Made by a program: the position numbers and the translations under genes. 64,000 nucleotides of DNA, taken from Acidiphilium multivorum AIU301 (GTDB taxonomy: Bacteria; Pseudomonadota; Alphaproteobacteria; Acetobacterales; Acetobacteraceae). The notes under the pieces are model-generated. The model searched no databases, had not been told where the DNA came from, and saw only the letters and a program-made list of their open reading frames with translations. The stretch spans positions 2,543,001 to 2,607,000 of the forward strand of contig NC_015186.1 of assembly GCF_000202835.1 (NCBI RefSeq). Reading direction: 5' to 3'. This document shows, piece by piece, positions 1 through 6,975 of this stretch (its first letter is position 1; each line of letters begins with the position of its first letter).

Positions 1-1
1 G

Positions 2-784
2 CTGAGCCGCCACGCCCGCGCCACCCTGGCCGGGCTCGCGCCGCTGCTCGACTGGCGGCGCTCGAGCGGCCGGGTGCGGCGCTGCCACGGCGATCTGCGG
101 CTCGCCAATATCTGCCTGTTCGGCGGCCGTCCGACGATGTTCGACTGCATCGAGTTCAGCGACGAGATCGGCTGCATCGACCTGCTCTACGACCTTGCCT
201 TCCTGCTGATGGACCTCGAGCTGCGCGGCCGGCGCGACCTCGCCAACGCGGTGTTCAACGCCCATGCGGATGTCGCGCCGGATGCGATGGGGCTGCGCGC
301 CATGCCGCTTTTCCTCGCCCTGCGCGCCGCGACCCGCAGCTACGCGCTGGCCGGCGGCGCGCGGCGCCAGACCGATTCCGCGCGGGCGCTGCTGCTGGCG
401 GCGCAGGCCAGGCGCCATGTCGCCGCCGGCCTCGATTTCCTCGCCCCGGCCCGGCCGCGCGTGATCGCCGTCGGCGGCGGCGGCGCGGACCGGAGCCACC
501 GTGCCGCGGCATGCGCCGGCCGCGCCGCGCCCGCGCCCGGCGCGCGGATCGTGAGGCCGGATGCGGCGGGCGACGCCGCCTGGCACGAGGCGGCGGAAAC
601 CCTCGCCGCCGGCTGCTCGGTCGTGATCGATGCGGCGTTCGGCGACGAAGCCACCCGCGCCCGCGCCCTCGCCCTCGCCACCGCCCACGCCGCGCCGTTC
701 GAGGGGCTGTGGAGCCTCGGCCCGGTGCCGCCGGATGCCGCCGCCTGGCGCCCGCCCGATGCCGCGAAAAGGACATCCCCATGA
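2..784 (+). CDS. APH-like kinase-domain protein with degenerate C-terminal kinase half (5' partial)
   Basis: The reading frame is open from the first bases of the window, so the start lies upstream. The visible part carries the phosphotransferase catalytic loop H-G-D-L-x-x-x-N (around 86-115) followed by the metal-binding stretch F-D-C-I-E-F, as in COG2187 'aminoglycoside phosphotransferase family enzyme' proteins. In that family a second P-loop kinase domain (COG0645-like) normally follows. Here the corresponding place reads V-I-A-V-G-G-G-G-A-D-R without a G-x-x-x-x-G-K-S/T motif, and only about 100 residues follow, so the second domain looks degenerate and shortened. The stop overlaps the next start (ATGA), suggesting translational coupling with the PRPP synthase gene. 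The substrate is unknown and real antibiotic resistance is not implied. Confidence 0.75.
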   Translation: MSRHARATLAGLAPLLDWRRSSGRVRRCHGDLRLANICLFGGRPTMFDCIEFSDEIGCIDLLYDLAFLLMDLELRGRRDLANAVFNAHADVAPDAMGLRAMPLFLALRAATRSYALAGGARRQTDSARALLLAAQARRHVAAGLDFLAPARPRVIAVGGGGADRSHRAAACAGRAAPAPGARIVRPDAAGDAAWHEAAETLAAGCSVVIDAAFGDEATRARALALATAHAAPFEGLWSLGPVPPDAAAWRPPDAAKRTSP

Positions 785-1740
785 CCCGCGCCCCGCTCTC
801 GCTGTTCGGCCTGCATGGCAGCCGACCGCTCGCCGAACAGGTCGCCGCCCGGCTGGAAATCGCCCTCGCCGCGCACGAGGAGCGCGACTTCGAGGATGGC
901 GAGCACAAGGCCCGCCCGTTGCAGGACGTGCGCGGCCACGACGCCTTCGTGCTGCACACCCTGCACGGCGGCGAGGGCGATTCGGCGAATGACCGGCTCT
1001 GCCGCCTGCTGTTCTTCTGCGGCGCGCTGCGCGATGCCGGCGCCGCGCGGGTCACGGCGGTTGCGCCCTATCTCTGCTACGCGCGGAAGGACCGGCGGAC
1101 CAAGACCAACGATCCCGTCACCACCCGCTACGTCGCCGCGATGTTCGAGGCGGTCGGCATCGGCCAGGTGATCACGCTGGAGGTGCACAACCTCGCCGCG
1201 TTCGAGAACGCCTTCCGCTGCCCGAGCCTGCACGTCCCCGCCGCACCGCTGTTCGCCGCGCATTTCGCGCCCCTGCTGCGCCGGGTTCCGGCGGTGGTGG
1301 TGTCGCCGGATACCGGCGGCGCCAAGCGCGCCGAACAGGTCCGCGAGGCGCTGGAATCCCTGCGCGGCGCGCCGGTGGGCGCCGCCTTCATGGAAAAGCA
1401 CCGCTCCGGCGGGGTGGTGACCGGCACGCTCTTCGCCGGCGACGTGCGCGGCCGCGTGGCCATCATCGTCGACGACCTGATCAGCACCGGCGGCACGCTG
1501 CTGCGCGCGGCCCGCGCCTGCCGCGAGGCCGGCGCCGCCGAAATCCACGCCGCCGCGGCGCACGGCCTGTTCACCGGCGGCGCCGAAGACCTCTTCGCCG
1601 CCGGCCTGTTCGAGAGCGTCGTGGTCAGCAGCACGGTGCCGCCGTTTCGCCTCGCCGGGGCGGCCAGGGCGCGGCTGACGATCCTCGACGCCGCCGAGCC
1701 GCTCGCCCGGGCGATCGCCGCCTGCCACGATGCCGGCTGA
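781..1740 (+). CDS. prs: Divergent ribose-phosphate pyrophosphokinase (PRPP synthase)
   Basis: Predicted to make PRPP from ribose 5-phosphate and ATP in the cytosol. The 319-residue protein has the usual family length. It shows the ATP/ribose region Y-L-C-Y-A-R-K-D-R-R near residues 97-106 and the PRPP-binding loop V-D-D-L-I-S-T-G-G-T at about 230-239. The metal-loop histidine lies in L-E-V-H-N-L (about 133-138), where classical enzymes have D-L-H, so it is a divergent branch and may not be the housekeeping Prs. The chosen ATG overlaps the upstream stop by 4 bases, and its 3' end overlaps the next gene by 11 bases. A phosphoribosyltransferase gene follows just downstream on the other strand, supporting a PRPP-related job. 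Confidence 0.85.
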   Translation: MTRAPLSLFGLHGSRPLAEQVAARLEIALAAHEERDFEDGEHKARPLQDVRGHDAFVLHTLHGGEGDSANDRLCRLLFFCGALRDAGAARVTAVAPYLCYARKDRRTKTNDPVTTRYVAAMFEAVGIGQVITLEVHNLAAFENAFRCPSLHVPAAPLFAAHFAPLLRRVPAVVVSPDTGGAKRAEQVREALESLRGAPVGAAFMEKHRSGGVVTGTLFAGDVRGRVAIIVDDLISTGGTLLRAARACREAGAAEIHAAAAHGLFTGGAEDLFAAGLFESVVVSSTVPPFRLAGAARARLTILDAAEPLARAIAACHDAG

Positions 1741-2566
1741 CCCTCCCCTCCCCGCCGCGGCGGACGCCATCGCGGCGCTGGCGGCGCGGGGCGACATCGC
1801 GGTCCGGGCGCTGCTGCTCGGCGAGCGGCTGGACCTGCGGCGGCTCGACCGGGCGAAGCCATTGGCGACGGCGCCGCTCGCGCTCGCGCTTCCGGCGGCC
1901 GGCGGCGTCGCGGTCCTGTTCCGCTACGGCGCCGCGGTGCTGTTCGGCGCCGACGAGGGGGCAACGGCCCGCCTTCTCGCCGCGCTCGCGCCCTTCGTCG
2001 CCGAGCCCTTCGCCAGCCCCGAGACCGAGACGGCCCGCCTGCGGATCGGCCCCGGGCCGCCGCCGGCCGGCGACGAGGGCGCCATCGTGCTGCCGCACTG
2101 CGCGATCGAGCATCTGCAACTGATCGCCGACGTGCTGGCGAAGAGCCTGGTGCTGGCGCGTTACGAAACGGTGATGGCCGGGATGTTCGACCGGATCGAG
2201 CCGCTCGCCGCGGAACTGCGCGCGCGGGGCCGGGTGAACGCGCGCGGGCGGGTATTGCTGCGGCAGATCGGCGTCGTCCTCGGCATCCAGCACCGCATGG
2301 TCGGCCGCGCCGAGACGGCGGAAAAGCCCGAACTGCTCTGGGACCATCCCGAACTCGAACGCCTGCACCTGCATCTCGCCGAGGAATACGAGCTCCGCGA
2401 GCGCGACCGCGCGCTCGACCGCAAGCTCGATCTCGCCGGCCGGACGGTGGAGACCCTGCTCGGTCTCGTCCAGGCGCGCAGCAGCCTGCGGGTCGAGTGG
2501 TACATCGTCGCGCTGATCCTCGCCGAACTCGGCCTCGCCCTCTACACGCTGCCGCCGCTGCGCTGA
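1730..2566 (+). CDS. RMD1/YagE family (DUF155) membrane-anchored protein
   Basis: The 278-residue protein matches the RMD1/Sif2 (DUF155) pattern. It has a variable N-terminal half, a conserved helical region with H-C-x-I-E-x-L-Q (about 123-130) and W-D-H-P-E-L-E (about 204-210), and a single C-terminal membrane segment (about 256-273) ending the protein. Mitochondrial members (Rmd1, Rrg7-like, RMND1) are inner-membrane proteins; the bacterial role is not established. The gene overlaps the PRPP synthase gene by 11 bases in another frame and converges on the phosphoribosyltransferase gene, overlapping it tail to tail by about 25 bases. Confidence 0.8.
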   Translation: MPADPPLPAAADAIAALAARGDIAVRALLLGERLDLRRLDRAKPLATAPLALALPAAGGVAVLFRYGAAVLFGADEGATARLLAALAPFVAEPFASPETETARLRIGPGPPPAGDEGAIVLPHCAIEHLQLIADVLAKSLVLARYETVMAGMFDRIEPLAAELRARGRVNARGRVLLRQIGVVLGIQHRMVGRAETAEKPELLWDHPELERLHLHLAEEYELRERDRALDRKLDLAGRTVETLLGLVQARSSLRVEWYIVALILAELGLALYTLPPLR

Positions 2567-3207
2567 GGCCGCGCCGCGGCGCGGGCGAGGATGGCGGTCA
2601 CCTCGCCGTCCTCGAGCTGGGGAAAATCGAGATAGAACGCGCCGACCGCGCCGAGCGAGGCCGGCGTCTCCACGCAGGCGATCTCGTCCGCCAGCGGGCG
2701 CAGCGCCGCCAGCGAGTCGGGCGCCGCGACCGGCACGGCGAGCACGAGCCGCGCCGGCCGCAGCGCCCGCGTGGCGCGCAGCGCGACGCGCATCGTCGCC
2801 CCGGTCGCGATCCCGTCATCGACGACGATCGCCGCGGCGCCGGCCACCGGCACCCGCGTCCGGCCCGCGCCATAGACCGCGCGCCGGCGCGCGATCTCCT
2901 CGATCTGGCGCGCGGTTTCGGCCTCGACGTAGCGCGCCGGCACCGCCAGCGCGCGGATCAGCCCGTCGTCGAGATACACCAGCGGCGGATCGCCCTCGGC
3001 GACGGCGCCGATGGCGAGTTCCTTCTGGTCCGGCGCGCCGATCTTGCGGACGATGACGATGTCGAGCGGCGCCTCCAGGTCCGCCGCCACCTCGAACCCG
3101 ACGGGCAGGCCCCCGCGCGGCAGGGCGAGCACGACGGGATGGCGGTGCCGCAGGTGGCGCAGCCGGGCCGCGAGGCGGCGCCCGGCATCGGCGCGGTCGC
3201 GGAACAT
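2542..3207 (-). CDS. Phosphoribosyltransferase domain protein
   Basis: This 221-residue type I PRTase-fold protein belongs to the stand-alone bacterial group related to ComF and pyrimidine-type PRTases. The PRPP-binding signature is V-V-D-D-G-I-A-T-G-A-T-M at about residues 137-148. The N-terminal half has A-L-P-R-G-G-L-P-V-G-F-E and I-V-R-K-I-G, typical of this group, which is often found as a stand-alone enzyme or fused to hydrolases. The base substrate cannot be told from sequence. Its C-terminus overlaps the RMD1 gene tail to tail. The DUF2267 gene lies 10 bases upstream on the same strand, so the two are probably cotranscribed. Confidence 0.82.
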   Translation of the reverse strand: MFRDRADAGRRLAARLRHLRHRHPVVLALPRGGLPVGFEVAADLEAPLDIVIVRKIGAPDQKELAIGAVAEGDPPLVYLDDGLIRALAVPARYVEAETARQIEEIARRRAVYGAGRTRVPVAGAAAIVVDDGIATGATMRVALRATRALRPARLVLAVPVAAPDSLAALRPLADEIACVETPASLGAVGAFYLDFPQLEDGEVTAILARAAARPQRSGGSV

Positions 3208-3217
3208 GGGGCGGGGT

Positions 3218-3658
3218 TCAGCCCGGCGCGGCCTGCGCCGCCGCCCACAATGCCCGCGCCCCGCGCGGCAGCGCCTCGATCACGTGGGCGAGCTGCCCCG
3301 GCGCCATCCGCCGCTCGATCACGCGGATCACCGCGCCGGCGACGCGCCCGACATCCTGCAACTCGTCATGCCCGGCGAGTTCCGCGCGCAACGCCTCGGC
3401 GAAATCGCGATTGTGCGCGGCGCGCAGGCGCTCCGGCGACGGATGCCAGCCCTCGTAATAGACCCCGCGCACGATGGTCGGCATCTCGGCGCCGAAATGG
3501 GCCACCAGCCCGACCGGCAGCCGGTCGCGCACGGCGTGCAGCGTCGCCCGCAGCGCCGCATAGGCCGCCCGCTCGTTGTCGAAGCCGAGTTCGCCGGCGA
3601 TTTCATGCAGCCACTCATGCGCCCGCTGCACCGAGGTATCGAGACTTGCGGCCTTCAT
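3218..3658 (-). CDS. DUF2267 domain protein
   Basis: A 146-residue soluble protein matching DUF2267. It has an early helix with A-H-E-W-L-H-E-I-A, an aromatic-rich centre (G-V-Y-Y-E-G-W) and a C-terminal repeat of the fold with R-V-I-E-R-R-M-A-P-G-Q. The function of the family is not known; members often sit near stress or phosphoribosyltransferase genes. I chose the ATG at 3658 because a GGAGG ribosome site lies about 8 bases upstream of it. An in-frame ATG at 3685 would add nine residues but has no such site. Cotranscribed with the downstream phosphoribosyltransferase gene and divergent from the patatin gene. Confidence 0.75.
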   Translation of the reverse strand: MKAASLDTSVQRAHEWLHEIAGELGFDNERAAYAALRATLHAVRDRLPVGLVAHFGAEMPTIVRGVYYEGWHPSPERLRAAHNRDFAEALRAELAGHDELQDVGRVAGAVIRVIERRMAPGQLAHVIEALPRGARALWAAAQAAPG

Positions 3659-3839
3659 CACCGGCCCTCCGTTCGATGTCGTCATGCCCGCAGGCTAGAG
3701 CAGAATCAGGGGCAACGCAGTCGTCCGATCGGGTTACAATGCGGTCCGGCGAAATGCGTTCCGGCGACTGGCGAATTTCGTTTCGACTTGTTACACATGG
3801 CGCAGCCGCCCCCGCCGGGCGGCTGAAGGGGATCCTTCG

Positions 3840-5630
3840 ATGGACGATGATGACGCGCCGTTGGCGGCGCCCGCCCCGCCGCCCGGCTTCGCCCGGTATT
3901 TCCCCCTGGAGCGCCCGCCGCCGCCGCCACGCACCTTCGAACTCGGCCTCGTGCTCGGCGGCACCGTCTCGGCCGGCGCCTATACCGCCGGCGCGCTCGA
4001 CGCGCTGGTCGAGCTGCTCGACGCCTGGGAGGCGACCGACCCGCCGCACAGGGTTCGCCTGCCGATCGTCACCGGCTGCTCGGGCGGCGGCATCACGGCG
4101 GGGATTCTCGGCCTTTACGCCCGCAAGGCCCATCACCCGATGCCGGACGATTTCGCCGCCCTGATGGCGACCGCCGCGATGCCGGACAATCCGCTCTTCG
4201 ATGTCTGGGTCAACCGGGTCGACGGCCTCGCCTTTCTCGACCCGTCCGACCTCGCGGGCGGCACGGCGGCCTCGCTGCTCAACTGCCGGCGCCTCGACGA
4301 GATCGCGCGGGACATGGTCCGCTATGGCGAAACGCCCAACGGGTTCGGCCGCGCCTATCTGCCCGACCCGTACCGGATGATCCTGTCCGTCACCAATGTC
4401 GAGGGCATTCCCTACCGGTTCGACGTCCCGGCCTTCACCGGCTGGACGGGCGGAAACTACGCCCAGCACGCCGACTACGCCCGCTTCGCGCTGCCCGCGA
4501 GCGGCATCGCCGCCGACCCCGCCGGGGCGCGGCGGCCGGACGAATTCTGGATCGGCCTGAACCCGTCCGGCGAGGGCTTCGCCGATTTCGGCACGCTGAT
4601 GCAATATGCGCTGGCCGGCGGCGCCTACCCGATGGCGCTGCGGCCCCGCGCGCTCACCCGCCCGGCCGCGCAGTACCGCTATCGCCCGCATGTGCTGCGG
4701 ACGCCGGCCGGCGCGATCTGCGAGCCGCTGGTCCCCGACTGGTCCAGCCTGCCGACCACCGGCGGGCAGGTCGGCTTCACCGGCATCGATGGCGGCGTGT
4801 TCGACAACAATCCGGTCCTGCTCGCGCATCGCGAACTCGCCGGCATGGCCGCCCCGCTCGAACCCGGGCCGGACGCGGCGCGGCGCGCCCTGCTGCTGAT
4901 CGACCCCACGCTGCACCAGCCCCGCGCGCCCGGCCGCGTGGCGGGCGGGATGGGCGGCATCGGCCTCGCCGCGCTCGGGGCGATGGAGGCCGGCGCCAAC
5001 TACCTCACCGCCGATCTCGACATGATGGCCGACCCGCGGATCTTCAGCCATTTCCAGCTCGTGCCGGTCCGGCCGGACCGCAAGACGGCGGGCGCCGCCG
5101 CCGCCGCCACCACCGTCCTGCACGCCTTCGGCGGCTTCTTCTGCCGGGCCTTCCGGGTCCACGATTTCATGCTCGGCCGGCTGAACATGCGCGACTATCT
5201 GCGCCGCGTGCTGATCCTGCGCGCCGACAACCCGCTCTTCGACGGCTGGAGCCTCGCCGAGCGGCAACGCCACGCGCTCGATGCCGATGGCGCCCCCCTG
5301 CCCACGGTAGACGGCGCGACACCCCCCGCCGCCTACTGGCTGCCGGTGATCCCCGACAGTCTCGGCCCGGCGCCCGGCGGCCATGCCAGCATCCTGCCCT
5401 GGCCCGCGGGGCAACTCGACCCCGAAACGCTGCGCCCGGCACTCGGCCAGCGGGTGGCCGCCCTTCTCGCCATCGCGCAGAAAGACGAGATCTCGGGGCT
5501 GCTGGCCAATCTCTGGTTCGACGCCGGCGAACGCTTCATCTCGGCGCGGATCACCGGCGATATCGTCGCCGCCTTCCGGGCGGCGCTGGAACGGCACGAT
5601 CTGCTGCCGCGCGCCGGCGGCGCCGGCTGA
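3840..5630 (+). CDS. Patatin-like phospholipase (patatin-related protein)
   Basis: The 596-residue protein has the patatin catalytic layout. A glycine-rich oxyanion region, L-G-G-T-V-S-A-G-A-Y, lies around residues 39-48, followed by the nucleophile elbow G-C-S-G-G (G-x-S-x-G) at about 79-83. The catalytic aspartate is in D-G-G-V-F-D-N-N-P around 317-325. It is much longer than minimal patatins and resembles the 'patatin-related protein' group with a long C-terminal region of unknown role. No signal peptide is visible, so a cytosolic or inner-membrane-associated lipid acyl hydrolase is likely. It is divergent from the DUF2267 gene and converges on the MFS gene. Confidence 0.85.
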   Translation: MDDDDAPLAAPAPPPGFARYFPLERPPPPPRTFELGLVLGGTVSAGAYTAGALDALVELLDAWEATDPPHRVRLPIVTGCSGGGITAGILGLYARKAHHPMPDDFAALMATAAMPDNPLFDVWVNRVDGLAFLDPSDLAGGTAASLLNCRRLDEIARDMVRYGETPNGFGRAYLPDPYRMILSVTNVEGIPYRFDVPAFTGWTGGNYAQHADYARFALPASGIAADPAGARRPDEFWIGLNPSGEGFADFGTLMQYALAGGAYPMALRPRALTRPAAQYRYRPHVLRTPAGAICEPLVPDWSSLPTTGGQVGFTGIDGGVFDNNPVLLAHRELAGMAAPLEPGPDAARRALLLIDPTLHQPRAPGRVAGGMGGIGLAALGAMEAGANYLTADLDMMADPRIFSHFQLVPVRPDRKTAGAAAAATTVLHAFGGFFCRAFRVHDFMLGRLNMRDYLRRVLILRADNPLFDGWSLAERQRHALDADGAPLPTVDGATPPAAYWLPVIPDSLGPAPGGHASILPWPAGQLDPETLRPALGQRVAALLAIAQKDEISGLLANLWFDAGERFISARITGDIVAAFRAALERHDLLPRAGGAG

Positions 5631-5638
5631 GGCGCCCG

Positions 5639-6850
5639 TTACCGCGCGCGCGCGTGGCCGGCATCCACCAGCGCGAAAAGCAGGATCAGCCCGATCACGG
5701 CAAAGCCGGCGCTGGCCAGGAAGGTCGCCGCCGGCCCGGCCAGGCTCCACGCCACGCCGGCGAGCAGGCTCGCCGCCAGCAGCGCCACCCCGCCGGCGAG
5801 GTGAAAGATGCCGAACGCCGTGCCCCGCGCCGTCTCCGGCGCCGCGTCGGACACCAGCGCCGACAGCACGCCCTGGGTCAGCCCCATATGCAGGCCGAAC
5901 AGGGCGATGCCGGCCATGCCCACCACAAGGCCCGGCGCGAAACCGAGGCACAGATCGGCGAGCACCAGCACCCCGAATCCGGCCGCCAGCACGCCCCGCC
6001 GGTCCAGCCGGTCCGCCAGCCGCCCGGCCGGATAGGCCGCAAGCCCGTAGACCACGTTCATCACCACCAGCACCGCCGGGGTGAGCGCCAGCGGCAGGCC
6101 GAGGCTGCGGGCGCGCAGCACGAGGAACGCCTCGCCGAAGCGGGCGAGCGTCAGCACCGCGCCGGCGAGCACGACGGCGCGAAAGCGCGGGCCGAGCTGG
6201 ACGAATTCGCTCCGCCGCAGCGGCAGGCGCGCGGGCCGGTGGCTCGCCTTGCGCGGCGGATCGCGCACCGCGACCGCGAGCAGCAGCACGGCGGCAAGGC
6301 CGAAGGGCAGCGCCAGCCAGAAGACGAGGCGGATATCGTCGCCGCTCGCCGCCATCAGCACGATCGCGAGCAGCGGGCCGGCGAAGGCGCCCACCGTGTC
6401 GAGCGACTGGCGCAGGCCGAACGCCGCCCCGCTCATCCCGGGCGGCGCGAGATCGCCCACCAGCGCATCGCGCGGCGCCCCGCGCACCCCCTTGCCGATC
6501 CGGTCGAACACGCGCGCGCCGAGCACCCAGCCCGCCGCCGGGGCGAGCGCGAAGACGGGTTTCGACAGCGCCCCCATCGCATAGCCGGCGACGGCCAGCG
6601 CCTTGCGCCGGCCGAGCCGGTCGCTGAGCCAGCCCGAGAACACCTTGACGATCGAGGCCGTGCCCTCGCCCACCCCTTCGATCAGCCCGACCATCTCGGT
6701 GCCGGCGCCGAGCGTGACGACGAGAAAGACCGGCAGCAGCGCGTGGATCATCTCCGAGGAGATATCCATCAGCAGGCTCACGCAGCCGAGCGCCCAGATC
6801 GCGCGCGGCAGGCGCGGCCGCGCGAGGTCCGTGCCGAGCGGGGCGCTCAT
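5639..6850 (-). CDS. MFS transporter
   Basis: This 403-residue integral membrane protein has about 12 hydrophobic segments. The MFS loop 2-3 signature is visible as G-W-L-S-D-R-L-G-R-R-K (about 73-83), and a partial second copy G-R-L-A-D-R-L-D-R-R-G lies in the second half (about 276-286). The N-terminus contains S-L-L-M-D-I-S-S-E-M-I, a feature of a subgroup often annotated as multidrug or unknown-substrate exporters. The substrate cannot be assigned. The gene ends 8 bases from the convergent patatin gene, and the start at 6850 has only a weak ribosome site. Confidence 0.82.
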   Translation of the reverse strand: MSAPLGTDLARPRLPRAIWALGCVSLLMDISSEMIHALLPVFLVVTLGAGTEMVGLIEGVGEGTASIVKVFSGWLSDRLGRRKALAVAGYAMGALSKPVFALAPAAGWVLGARVFDRIGKGVRGAPRDALVGDLAPPGMSGAAFGLRQSLDTVGAFAGPLLAIVLMAASGDDIRLVFWLALPFGLAAVLLLAVAVRDPPRKASHRPARLPLRRSEFVQLGPRFRAVVLAGAVLTLARFGEAFLVLRARSLGLPLALTPAVLVVMNVVYGLAAYPAGRLADRLDRRGVLAAGFGVLVLADLCLGFAPGLVVGMAGIALFGLHMGLTQGVLSALVSDAAPETARGTAFGIFHLAGGVALLAASLLAGVAWSLAGPAATFLASAGFAVIGLILLFALVDAGHARAR

Positions 6851-6975
6851 GCCGTCAACGCGCGGGGCGGGGCATCATGCCGCCCTTGCGGGCGCCGCCA
6901 GTCCCAGTCCGTCATCGCCGCTCCTCCTGATCCGCAGGTAGGACGATATGCGGGCCGATGCCAAGCCCGCCGGCA

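Noticed and set aside
3615-5951. 778-codon minus-strand open frame over the patatin gene
   Set aside because: Antisense shadow of a GC-rich gene: glycine/arginine/proline-rich translation without family motifs, fully overlapping a gene with clear catalytic motifs.
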